From: JBFFSQ01 sp041572275
Lineage (GTDB): Bacteria > Pseudomonadota > Gammaproteobacteria > SZUA-229
Length of the DNA: 6,598 bases
Reading direction: 5' to 3'
Assembly: GCA_041572275.1 (NCBI GenBank)
Contig: JBFFSQ010000170.1
Span: 1-6,598, forward strand
Below the pieces are notes generated by a model. That model searched no databases. It was not told the origin of the DNA and was given only the letters and a program-made list of their open reading frames with translations. Shown here in pieces: positions 1-6,436 of this stretch. Numbering within the stretch: the stretch's first letter is position 1; each line of letters begins with the position of its first letter. A program made the translations under genes and the position numbers.

Positions 1-455
1 TCTTCAATCGCCTGGATTTGTGTCCGGTACTCATCACTTTCGAAGGTGGTAGGAATCGCCACCAGAATATCATCGACCAGTTGTTCCATATCGGCCTGTA
101 ATTTTCGTGCTCGCCCGGCAGGTAACTGAAGACAATGCGGCTTATGGTATTCATCAAAGTTATTGATGTAACACCAGTCGGGTGGAATATCGGCGGTACT
201 GGATTCTTTTTCGAGAAGTTGTTTGACCGTAGTGTGCTTACCCAATCCAGTCGAGCCCAGCACATACAGGTTATAGCCTTCATGGGCCATGCCGATTCCA
301 AACTTTAACGCCTCCAGGGCGCGTGACTGGCCCAGATGCTCGGAAGTCACTTCCAGATCATCACTGGTTTTAAAAGCTAATGCTGACAGGTCACAGGCAT
401 GATATAGCTTGTTAGAGGATACAATTAAATCATCTCTGGATTTTGGCTGCGTCAT
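1..455 (-). CDS. Lon-related AAA+ ATPase/protease, N-terminal part (runs off left edge)
   Basis: Only the first 151 codons are present; the rest lies beyond the left edge. The protein reads MTQPKSRDDLIVSSNKLYHA at the start, then GQSRALEALKFGI (about 42-54), GYNLYVLGSTGLGKHT (60-75, a P-loop with G67, G72, K73, T75) and LPAGRARKLQ (111-120). This order (substrate-side segment, GQ-RA-LEALKFGI, GYNLYVLG plus P-loop) is characteristic of the Lon-related putative ATP-dependent proteases with an AAA_32-type domain, usually about 800 residues with a C-terminal Lon peptidase domain. That peptidase domain cannot be seen here, so proteolytic activity is inferred. The Walker A has His directly after the Lys and Thr one position later, so it departs from the usual GK[ST]. 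The start is fixed by AGGGA (464-468) eight bases upstream and an in-frame stop at 477-479. It follows the hibernation factor gene on the same strand, 126 bases downstream of its stop. Confidence 0.82.
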   Translation of the reverse strand, partial: MTQPKSRDDLIVSSNKLYHACDLSALAFKTSDDLEVTSEHLGQSRALEALKFGIGMAHEGYNLYVLGSTGLGKHTTVKQLLEKESSTADIPPDWCYINNFDEYHKPHCLQLPAGRARKLQADMEQLVDDILVAIPTTFESDEYRTQIQAIE

Positions 456-496
456 ATTCTGTATCCCTGGAAAATATTATTCTTAAAATTATTTCA

Positions 497-523
497 GGCA
501 TGCCGGAAAAAAACCGGCATACC
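497..523 (-). other. Stem-loop between hibernation gene and Lon-related gene
   Basis: ATGCCGG (500-506) and CCGGCAT (514-520) form a perfect 7-bp stem around seven A on the plus strand (seven U in the minus-strand RNA). GG/CC at 497-498 and 522-523 extend it past one mismatch. It lies about 60 bases after the hibernation-gene stop. The minus-strand sequence beyond it is AT-rich but has no continuous U-run, so it is at best a weak terminator, attenuator or processing site. The rest of 456-581 shows no gene and no convincing promoter. Confidence 0.45.
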
Positions 524-581
524 CATTAAGCATCATTTCTCCAACTACAATTAAACACGTGGTCGAAACTAAATCTCCCGA

Positions 582-1148
582 CTAACTGACAATATGGTGT
601 TTTCCCACAACAGTTACGCTACTCGCCTGGGGACCCTGATCACCTTCACTTTCGGCAAACCTGACCTCAGCACCAACTTCAAGCTTATCAAAATCACCAT
701 CCACCAGGCTGTTACGATGAAAATAAATATCTCGTCCATCGGCCGTTTGTATTCTACCAAAGTCATCCCATGACACTATTTCTGACACTTTGCCATGTGC
801 GGGCACGTCATGATGTTTAACATCACCGCGACGTTTTTGTGCATAATGTTGTAATTGTTTTTTTATCGCATCAAACGCATCTCGAATTGCCACATAAACA
901 TTCTCATGGGCATGATTATCTTTGGGTGCTCGATTCACAACCAGTTCACCATCAGGCACCGTCACATCGATAACCACATGGTAAAGCTTACCCTTATTGT
1001 GATGTGCATGAGGAACCTCAACCACAACCCGACAGGACATAATTTGGTCATAGTACTGATTTAATTTATCGGCCTTTTCTTGGATGTTAGCTTCTACCGC
1101 TTCGGAAGGAGGGATATCTCGGAATACAACTTCTAGTGGCAGCTTCAT
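582..1148 (-). CDS. hpf: Ribosome hibernation factor (HPF/RaiA fold) with C-terminal cold-shock-like domain
   Basis: This 188-residue protein has two parts. Residues 1 to about 105 match the HPF/RaiA (sigma-54 modulation) fold: MKLPLEVVFRDIPPSEAVE, then KADKLNQYYDQIMSCRVVVE, a DVTVPDGELVV strand, and the helix YVAIRDAFDAIKKQLQHYAQ. Family members bind the decoding region of the 30S subunit and keep idle ribosomes inactive and intact. Residues about 117-183 resemble a cold-shock (OB-fold) nucleic-acid-binding domain: HGKVSEIVSWDDFGRIQ, DIYFHRNSLV (140-149, RNP2-like) and GPQASSVTVVGKH. It therefore differs from long HPF, whose C-terminal domain is a different dimerisation module. HPF-CSD fusions are known in Proteobacteria, so this is uncommon rather than new. 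The start is set by an excellent Shine-Dalgarno seven bases upstream. It is divergent from the dnaK operon, which suggests shared stress control. The symbol is family-level only. Confidence 0.9.
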   Translation of the reverse strand: MKLPLEVVFRDIPPSEAVEANIQEKADKLNQYYDQIMSCRVVVEVPHAHHNKGKLYHVVIDVTVPDGELVVNRAPKDNHAHENVYVAIRDAFDAIKKQLQHYAQKRRGDVKHHDVPAHGKVSEIVSWDDFGRIQTADGRDIYFHRNSLVDGDFDKLEVGAEVRFAESEGDQGPQASSVTVVGKHHIVS

Positions 1149-1155
1149 AAATGCA

Positions 1156-1163
1156 CCTCCTTA
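1156..1163 (-). promoter_or_regulatory. Near-perfect ribosome binding site of the hibernation factor gene
   Basis: Read on the minus strand the site is TAAGGAGG followed by TG, almost the full complement of the 16S rRNA 3' end, with seven bases (1149-1155) before the ATG. It fixes the start at 1148 and predicts high translation output, as expected for a protein needed in amounts similar to ribosomes. Confidence 0.85.
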
Positions 1164-1193
1164 GGTAATTGAGTGCATGCTGGTTTATTGAAA

Positions 1194-1223
1194 AGATACC
1201 GTTAACTTCTAATTTAGGTATCT
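1194..1223. repeat. 7-bp perfect inverted repeat in the hibernation-gene upstream region
   Basis: AGATACC (1194-1200) and GGTATCT (1217-1223) are exact reverse complements around a 16-base spacer that itself contains GTTAAC and CTAATTTAG. It lies 46-75 bases upstream of the hibernation start codon. It could be an operator for a dimeric regulator or a leader hairpin in the minus-strand transcript. No regulator family is recognised from the half-site. Confidence 0.4.
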
Positions 1224-1311
1224 ATCTAGAATTCGTCTTCTAACCACACTTTAATATAACGCATACTGATGATTTTGCGTCATTGATTCATATCAGCATT
1301 TAGCCAAAAGG

Positions 1312-1339
1312 GCTGAAATAACCTTGTCTAAGCCCGTAT
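1312..1339 (+). promoter_or_regulatory. Candidate sigma-32 (heat-shock) promoter for the dnaK operon
   Basis: GCTGAAA (1312-1318) resembles the heat-shock -35 CTTGAAA, and GCCCGTAT (1332-1339) resembles the -10 CCCCATnT. The 13-base spacer falls in the normal range. Transcription would begin near 1346-1348, leaving a leader of about 75 bases. The match is imperfect in both boxes, so this is a candidate supported by position ahead of an Hsp70/Hsp40 operon. Confidence 0.45.
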
Positions 1340-1351
1340 TTCTAGTATATT
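1324..1351 (+). promoter_or_regulatory. Candidate sigma-70 promoter overlapping the heat-shock candidate
   Basis: TTGTCT (1324-1329) matches the -35 TTGACA at four of six positions and TATATT (1346-1351) matches the -10 TATAAT at five of six, with a 16-base spacer. It would give basal expression of the dnaK operon. It overlaps the sigma-32 candidate, so the two could not be occupied at once. Confidence 0.4.
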
Positions 1352-1374
1352 TTTAACTTAAAGACGGACTTTTT

Positions 1375-1415
1375 CTCCCCCTTCTACCATTTGTCAGTCG
1401 ACTCTTAATGGGGTG
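1375..1415 (+). promoter_or_regulatory. dnaK leader: ribosome binding site facing upstream complementary tracts
   Basis: The dnaK Shine-Dalgarno is GGGGTG (1410-1415), five bases before the ATG. Two upstream segments can pair with it: CCATT (1387-1391) is the exact complement of AATGG (1407-1411), and the pyrimidine tract CTCCCCC (1375-1381) can pair with the GGGG. Either fold would partly hide the ribosome binding site, as in an RNA thermometer. Stems are short, so this is a structural suggestion only. Confidence 0.3.
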
Positions 1416-1420
1416 TCATC

Positions 1421-3280
1421 ATGGCAATCATAGGCATCGATCTTGGGACTTCAAACTCAGCAGCAGCAGTTTTGCGTGGTGGCCGCCCGGTCATCATACC
1501 CAGCGCCGAAGGCATCAGTATGGGCGGTAAAGCGTTTCCCAGTTATGTTGCCATAACAGAAGATGGCCAAACACTAGTCGGCGAGCCCGCACGACGACAG
1601 GCCACGGCAAATCCCGATGGCACGATTACCGCTTTTAAACGCCAGATGGGACATCGGGACAAAATTACCTTACGTGGCCAGACATTTTCACCTGAACAAC
1701 TCTCCGCGTTTTTATTACAAAAAATCAAACGCGATGCCGAAGCCTTCCTGGGTGAAAAAGTTGAAAAAGCCGTCGTTACCGTACCGGCCTATTTCGATGA
1801 CAACCAGCGCAGTGCTACCAAAGATGCCTGCCGCATAGCCGGTATCGAAGTTACCCGCCTGGTCAACGAACCCACCGCCGCCTCACTGGCTTACGGCCTC
1901 GACCGGGCGGGTGAAGATTTACGCATTGCCGTTATTGACTTTGGTGGTGGCACACTGGATGTCACCATCATGGAATTTGGTAGCGGCGTCTTCGAAGTGA
2001 AAGCCACCAGCGGTGATACTCAACTGGGCGGTACTGACATGGACCAGAACCTGCTCAATTATCTGGTACAACGCTTCAAGGATAATACCGGTATTGATGT
2101 CCAAAACGATTCCAAAGCTATGGCCCGACTCAAAGAAGCGGCCGAAATTGCAAAAATTGAGCTGTCTACCAGTACCAGTACCCATATCAGCCTGCCTTAT
2201 TTTTCATCCCAGGGTGGAGAACCCAAACACCTGGAAATGGACCTCAATCGTACTGAACTGGAACGACAGATTCGCGATGTTATCGAACGTTGTCGCGCCC
2301 CCATTAATCAGGCCATGAGTGATGCCGGCATCAGCACCAGTGATATCGACCGTATTGTTTTTGTCGGTGGTCCCACCCGAATGCCTGCTGTACGCCAGTT
2401 CTTTGAAGACCTGTTCGGTCGCAAGGCCGAAATGGGTATAGACCCCATGGAATGTGTCGCTAGTGGCGCTGCCATTCAGGCCGGTGTTCTCAGTGGTGAG
2501 GTGAGCGATATTGTACTGGTGGATGTTACACCCTTAACCCTCGGTGTCGAAACCCTGGGTGGTGTGGCCACCTCGTTAATTGCACGTAACTCCCCCATCC
2601 CCGTTAAACACACTGAAACCTTTACCACTGCCGCAGACATGCAAACGGCTGTAACCATTCATGTGTTCCAGGGTGAACGCCCCATGTCCAGTGATAACAC
2701 CAGTCTCGGTGAATTCAATCTGGAAGGTCTAGTTCCCGCACCACGAGGTATCCCTAAGGTCGATGTTACTTTTGATATCGATGCCAATGGCATTCTCAAT
2801 GTGACTGCTAAAGATCAGGCCACCGGCAAATCGCAATCCATTACCATTTCCGGCTCCACTCGCCTATCTGAGAGTGAAAAAGAGCGCATGGTTAAGGATG
2901 CTGAAAAATATGCGGAAGCAGACAAAAAACGCCGTGACGAGGCCGACAAACTCAACGAGGCTGATTCAGTCTGTTACCAGGCAGAAAAAATGCTGGCTGA
3001 CTTTAGTGACAAACTCACTGAAGACATGCGTACTAAACTCCAGCAGGGCATGCACGAGACTCGAGAGGCTATAAACCAGCATAATGCACAACTGGCGGCT
3101 GAAAAGTCAGCGGCATTAACCGCTATTATCAAAGAAGCCGGTGTCGTTGTGTACTCACAGCAGCCTAATGCGGGTGTCTATTCAGAACGCAAAGTGGACA
3201 GTGGCGCAAGCAGCACTCAGGCAGGTACGAATCCGCCCCATGACAATGTTGTCGATGCTGATTACGAAGAAAATAATTAA
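1421..3280 (+). CDS. dnaK: Hsp70 chaperone DnaK, monoderm/archaeal-like second copy
   Basis: ATP-dependent cytoplasmic chaperone of 619 residues (E. coli DnaK is 638). All three Hsp70 signatures are present: IDLGTSNS (6-13), IDFGGGTLDVTIME (172-185) and IVFVGGPTRMPAVRQ (312-326). K73, E150 in NEPTAA and T200 in GDTQLGG match conserved ATPase-site residues. The interdomain linker is IVLVDVTPLTLGVET (about 364-378), followed by the substrate-binding domain (VTIHVFQGERP near 411-421), a helical lid and the tail NVVDADYEE, the usual bacterial DnaK ending. R74 to T120 of VTVPAYF spans 46 residues against 70 in E. coli, so about 24 residues are missing; this insert is typical of Gram-negative DnaK and absent from Gram-positive and archaeal ones. 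SNSAAAV, GGKAFPSYVA and GDTQLGGTDMD recall archaeal DnaK from memory. No grpE is adjacent. dnaJ starts 12 bases after the stop. Probably a paralogue of the housekeeping DnaK. Confidence 0.95.
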   Translation: MAIIGIDLGTSNSAAAVLRGGRPVIIPSAEGISMGGKAFPSYVAITEDGQTLVGEPARRQATANPDGTITAFKRQMGHRDKITLRGQTFSPEQLSAFLLQKIKRDAEAFLGEKVEKAVVTVPAYFDDNQRSATKDACRIAGIEVTRLVNEPTAASLAYGLDRAGEDLRIAVIDFGGGTLDVTIMEFGSGVFEVKATSGDTQLGGTDMDQNLLNYLVQRFKDNTGIDVQNDSKAMARLKEAAEIAKIELSTSTSTHISLPYFSSQGGEPKHLEMDLNRTELERQIRDVIERCRAPINQAMSDAGISTSDIDRIVFVGGPTRMPAVRQFFEDLFGRKAEMGIDPMECVASGAAIQAGVLSGEVSDIVLVDVTPLTLGVETLGGVATSLIARNSPIPVKHTETFTTAADMQTAVTIHVFQGERPMSSDNTSLGEFNLEGLVPAPRGIPKVDVTFDIDANGILNVTAKDQATGKSQSITISGSTRLSESEKERMVKDAEKYAEADKKRRDEADKLNEADSVCYQAEKMLADFSDKLTEDMRTKLQQGMHETREAINQHNAQLAAEKSAALTAIIKEAGVVVYSQQPNAGVYSERKVDSGASSTQAGTNPPHDNVVDADYEENN

Positions 3281-3292
3281 AAGGCCTGATCT

Positions 3293-4432
3293 ATGGCCAA
3301 TGAACAACGTGACTATTATGAAGTACTTGGTGTTGAACGCGATGCAGATTCGAAAACGATCAAAAATGCGTTTCGAAAACTGGCCTTAAAATTTCATCCC
3401 GATCGCAATAAATCACCCGAGGCGGAAGAACGCTTCAAGGAAATAGCCGAAGCCTACGCGATATTATCCGATCCAAAAAAACGGACGCAATATGATTCCG
3501 GCGGCTTTGCTGGTGTTGCTGATTTCTCACCAGAAGACCTGTTTGGTGGTATCGACTTCGGTGATATTTTTGGCGACATGGGATTTGGTTTTAATTTTGG
3601 CGGCCATGGTGGTAGCAGTATTTTTGACCATTTATTCCATCAGCATCAACGTGGACCTGCACGGGGTCGTGACATCGAAGTTCAGGTTGTCGTCAGCCTG
3701 GATGTCATTAACAACGGCGGTGAAGAATCGGTCCGACTCGGCCACCCGACCACCTGTAAAATCTGTCATGGTACCGGAGCTGAGGCTGGTACTTCACCCA
3801 GGACCTGTGAAACCTGTGGCGGCTCTGGACAGAAAGTTGTATCCAGAAAAGAAACCCAGGACAAAGGCAGTGTCATGTTTCAGCAAATAACCATTTGCCC
3901 GGCCTGTCACGGTAAAGGCAGCTTCATCGATCATCCCTGCAAGGAGTGCCATGGCATGGGCCTGATAGAAAAAGAAGAATCATTGAAGGTGAAAATCCCC
4001 CGCGGTGCGGAAGAAGGCATGGCCTTACGCATTAGCGGTCATGGCATGCCAAGTTCGACACCGGACGGTCCACCGGGCAATCTCTATGTCATTGTGCGCA
4101 CAGCACACGATGATCGCTTTCAACGCCTGGGCGCGGATCTTTGGCGCACCGAAACCCTGGATGTAGCAGATGCTGTGCTGGGCACCGAAATCGAAGTGCC
4201 GACCCTGGATAAAAGTATCACAGTAAAAGTCCCACCAGGCACACAACACGATGAAGTCCTGCGCTTGCGGGGTAAGGGACTGCCCTATTTCGAAGGCAGT
4301 AGTCGCGGTGATCTAAAACTGCGCATGCACATTCTGGTTCCCAAAGATGTCTCTACCGAAGAACGTAAATTGTATGAGCAATTGCAGGAACTGGCTAAAA
4401 ATCGACGACCTTCAAAACACTGGTGGCAATAA
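3293..4432 (+). CDS. dnaJ: Class A Hsp40 co-chaperone DnaJ
   Basis: A 379-residue class A J-protein that stimulates Hsp70 ATP hydrolysis and delivers clients. The J-domain covers about 7-69, with HPD at 35-37 after KF and QYDSGG near its end. A Gly/Phe-rich region (about 71-107) contains DIFGD. All four zinc motifs CxxCxGxG are intact: C155KICHGTG, C172ETCGGSG, C202PACHGKG and C216KECHGMG. C-terminal domains follow, including KIPRGAEEGMALRISGHG and VPPGTQHDEVLRLRGKGLP. Between the second and third zinc motifs there are about eight more residues than in E. coli DnaJ (VSRKETQDKGSVMFQQ region). The linker before the C-terminal domain is His-rich (IFDHLFHQHQ). AAGG (3281-3284) eight bases upstream supports the start. 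Co-transcription with dnaK is likely. It is presumably the dedicated partner of the upstream Hsp70. Confidence 0.96.
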   Translation: MANEQRDYYEVLGVERDADSKTIKNAFRKLALKFHPDRNKSPEAEERFKEIAEAYAILSDPKKRTQYDSGGFAGVADFSPEDLFGGIDFGDIFGDMGFGFNFGGHGGSSIFDHLFHQHQRGPARGRDIEVQVVVSLDVINNGGEESVRLGHPTTCKICHGTGAEAGTSPRTCETCGGSGQKVVSRKETQDKGSVMFQQITICPACHGKGSFIDHPCKECHGMGLIEKEESLKVKIPRGAEEGMALRISGHGMPSSTPDGPPGNLYVIVRTAHDDRFQRLGADLWRTETLDVADAVLGTEIEVPTLDKSITVKVPPGTQHDEVLRLRGKGLPYFEGSSRGDLKLRMHILVPKDVSTEERKLYEQLQELAKNRRPSKHWWQ

Positions 4433-4434
4433 CT

Positions 4435-5703
4435 ATGCAACAGGACATCAAGTTTGACATTCAGGATATTCAGCTAGCCGAAATAGGTCGCCAGCGCATT
4501 GAATGGGCCTGGCAGGAAATGCCCGTGTTGCGTGAACTCAGTGACCGTTTCAGCAAGACACAACCCCTGGCCGGCATTCGTATCAGCGGTTGCCTGCACA
4601 TCACCACCGAAACGGCGAATCTGGCACGCAGCTTAAAAGCGGCGGGTGCTGATGTCGTGCTATGTGCGAGTAACCCCCTTAGCACACAGGATGATGTAGC
4701 CGCCGCCCTGGTTGAGCATTTTCAAATTCCAGTTTATGCCATACGAGGCGAAACCACTGATCAGTATTATCAGCATATCAATTCCGCCCTGGACCATCAG
4801 CCCGTGATTACCATGGACGATGGTGCTGACCTGGTGAGTGCCTTGCATACTTCTCGCACGGAGCTACTTGAACATATGCTCGGTGGCACCGAAGAAACCA
4901 CTACCGGTGTCATTCGCTTACGCGCCATGGCTAATGATCAGGCACTGCACATGCCCATCATCGCGGTAAATGATGCCATGACCAAACACCTGTTCGATAA
5001 CCGCTACGGCACGGGCCAGAGCGCGCTCGATGGTGTCATTCGTGCCACCAACATATTACTCGCGGGCAAAACCTTTACCGTGGTCGGTTACGGCTGGTGT
5101 GGTCGAGGTATTGCGCTGCGCGCCAAAGGTCACGGTGCTCACGTCATTATTACTGAAGTGGATCCCCTGCACGCACTGGAAGCCAGCATGGATGGCTATC
5201 GCGTAATGCCATTACTGGAGGCCGCGAAGCAATCCGATTTCATCATCACCGCAACCGGTGATAAACATGTCGTGGATCAGGCCCATATGGAGGTGATGAA
5301 AGACGGCTGTATCCTCGCCAACTCCGGTCACTTCAACGTGGAAATCAACATCCCGGCACTGGAAGCCATGAGCATCAACAAGCAACGACCACGCCCCTCG
5401 GTGGATGAATACACCCTGGCCGATGGTCGCCGTTTGTGTCTGCTGGCAGAGGGTCGGCTGGTCAACCTGGCGGCCGCCGAGGGCCATCCATCCGCGGTAA
5501 TGGATATGAGCTTTGGCAATCAACTGCTGTGTGCTGTGCATCTGGCCAGCCAGCCACAGACCCTGAGTCACAGTGTCCACAATGTACCCGTCGACATCGA
5601 TCAGGAAGTCGCCCGTCTCAAGCTTGCGGCGATGAATATCGACATCGACACACTCACGCCATTACAACAACAGTACCTGTCCTCCTGGCAGGAAGGCACC
5701 TGA
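4435..5703 (+). CDS. ahcY: Adenosylhomocysteinase (S-adenosyl-L-homocysteine hydrolase), short archaeal/Thermotoga type
   Basis: NAD-dependent cytoplasmic enzyme that splits S-adenosylhomocysteine into adenosine and homocysteine, relieving product inhibition of methyltransferases. Its 422 residues are shorter than typical bacterial or human enzymes and match the Thermotoga/archaeal form lacking an internal insert. Catalytic residues are seen: H55, T57 and E59 in LHITTETA; D128/D129 in MDDGADL; E153/E154 in EETTTGV; N179, D180, K184 and D188 in VNDAMTKHLFD; H299 in SGHFNVE. The NAD loop is VVGYGWCGRG (216-225) with E241 closing the second strand. GYGWCGRG and the C-terminus VPVDIDQEVARLKL...YLSSWQEGT are typical of the short type. 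E59, which contacts the adenine amino group in the human enzyme, argues for SAH over the deaminated inosyl substrate. ATG 4435 is preferred over in-frame GTG 4423 because GGTGG (4422-4426) is well spaced for it. The gap to dnaJ is only 2 bases. Pcm downstream produces its substrate. Confidence 0.93.
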   Translation: MQQDIKFDIQDIQLAEIGRQRIEWAWQEMPVLRELSDRFSKTQPLAGIRISGCLHITTETANLARSLKAAGADVVLCASNPLSTQDDVAAALVEHFQIPVYAIRGETTDQYYQHINSALDHQPVITMDDGADLVSALHTSRTELLEHMLGGTEETTTGVIRLRAMANDQALHMPIIAVNDAMTKHLFDNRYGTGQSALDGVIRATNILLAGKTFTVVGYGWCGRGIALRAKGHGAHVIITEVDPLHALEASMDGYRVMPLLEAAKQSDFIITATGDKHVVDQAHMEVMKDGCILANSGHFNVEINIPALEAMSINKQRPRPSVDEYTLADGRRLCLLAEGRLVNLAAAEGHPSAVMDMSFGNQLLCAVHLASQPQTLSHSVHNVPVDIDQEVARLKLAAMNIDIDTLTPLQQQYLSSWQEGT

Positions 5704-5721
5704 CACTACACAGGTACAACA

Positions 5722-6405
5722 ATGATGAACAAAAACATTCAACGACTGATTAACGATATCGAAAGTGAAGTGAGATACACCCGACACTTCATTGGCAAAG
5801 ATAAACTCGATGATCGCGTCATGGACGCCATGACGAAAGTCCCCCGTGAACAATTTGTGCCCGATAATGTAAAAGCCTATGCCTTCGATAACGGTCCCTT
5901 ACCTATCGGTCATGGACAGACCATTTCACAACCTTACATTGTGGCCCTGATGTCTGATCTACTGGCCATTAAACCGGAGCACCGTATCCTCGAAATTGGT
6001 ACCGGTTCCGGTTATCAAACCGCCGTGCTGTCACTGCTCTGTACACAGGTATATAGCGTTGAACTGATATCGGCGCTCAGTGAGTCCGCCACCAAACGTT
6101 TTAAAAAATTAAACTATGCCAATATCAGCACCCACGTCGGCAATGGCTATCAGGGCTGGCCGGAACATGCCCCCTATGATGGTATTATCGTGACTGCGGC
6201 AGCCACGCATATTCCCCAGGCCTTAATCGAACAACTGAAACCCGGTGGCCATCTGGTCATTCCCGTAGGTATGCCCAGTTTCCACCAGGAGCTGATGCTG
6301 GTGAAAAAAGATATGGCTGGAGAAACCGAGATTCAAAATATTCTGGGCGTTGCTTTTGTACCCCTGATTGAAGACCAGATGGATTACAGCCAGTTATTAC
6401 ACTGA
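5722..6405 (+). CDS. pcm: Protein-L-isoaspartate O-methyltransferase
   Basis: Repairs proteins damaged by ageing: it methylates L-isoaspartyl residues with SAM, after which the ester reverts partly to normal aspartate, releasing SAH. The 227-residue protein shows the family hallmarks in order: VPREQFVP (40-47), PLPIGHGQTISQPY (59-72, with S69 at the conserved active-site position), SAM motif I EIGTGSGYQ (91-99), VELI (113-116) ending the second strand, DGIIVTAAATHIP (153-165) and LKPGGHLVIPVG (172-183). It is slightly longer than E. coli Pcm (208 residues); the extra length is partly an N-terminal helix (IQRLINDIESEVRYTRHFIG) common in other bacterial Pcm proteins. Two ATGs are adjacent (5722, 5725); AGGT at 5712-5715 is better spaced for the first. 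It starts 18 bases after the hydrolase stop, so coordinated expression with the enzyme that removes SAH is likely. Confidence 0.95.
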   Translation: MMNKNIQRLINDIESEVRYTRHFIGKDKLDDRVMDAMTKVPREQFVPDNVKAYAFDNGPLPIGHGQTISQPYIVALMSDLLAIKPEHRILEIGTGSGYQTAVLSLLCTQVYSVELISALSESATKRFKKLNYANISTHVGNGYQGWPEHAPYDGIIVTAAATHIPQALIEQLKPGGHLVIPVGMPSFHQELMLVKKDMAGETEIQNILGVAFVPLIEDQMDYSQLLH

Positions 6406-6436
6406 AGCGACAGGACACCAATACTTTAAATAAACG

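Noticed and set aside
855..1064. Open frame on the plus strand inside hpf
   Set aside because: It is antisense to the conserved HPF coding sequence and shows no family features.
1171..1183. Possible CIRCE element (GAGTGC half-site)
   Set aside because: Only a partial half-site is present; the partner TTAGCACTC at nine bases is absent.
1396..1403. 8-bp palindrome AGTCGACT in the dnaK leader
   Set aside because: Short, single occurrence, and no recognised binding motif.
2013..2318. Open frame in another plus-strand frame inside dnaK
   Set aside because: It is a shadow of the conserved Hsp70 ATPase-domain coding sequence.
4423..4434. Earlier GTG start for the SAH hydrolase, overlapping the end of dnaJ
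   Set aside because: No Shine-Dalgarno precedes it, whereas ATG 4435 has GGTGG eight bases upstream and gives a length and catalytic residue numbering that fit the family.
5212..5580. Open frame on the minus strand inside ahcY
   Set aside because: It lies wholly within a strongly conserved gene, has no recognisable protein features and no ribosome binding site of note.
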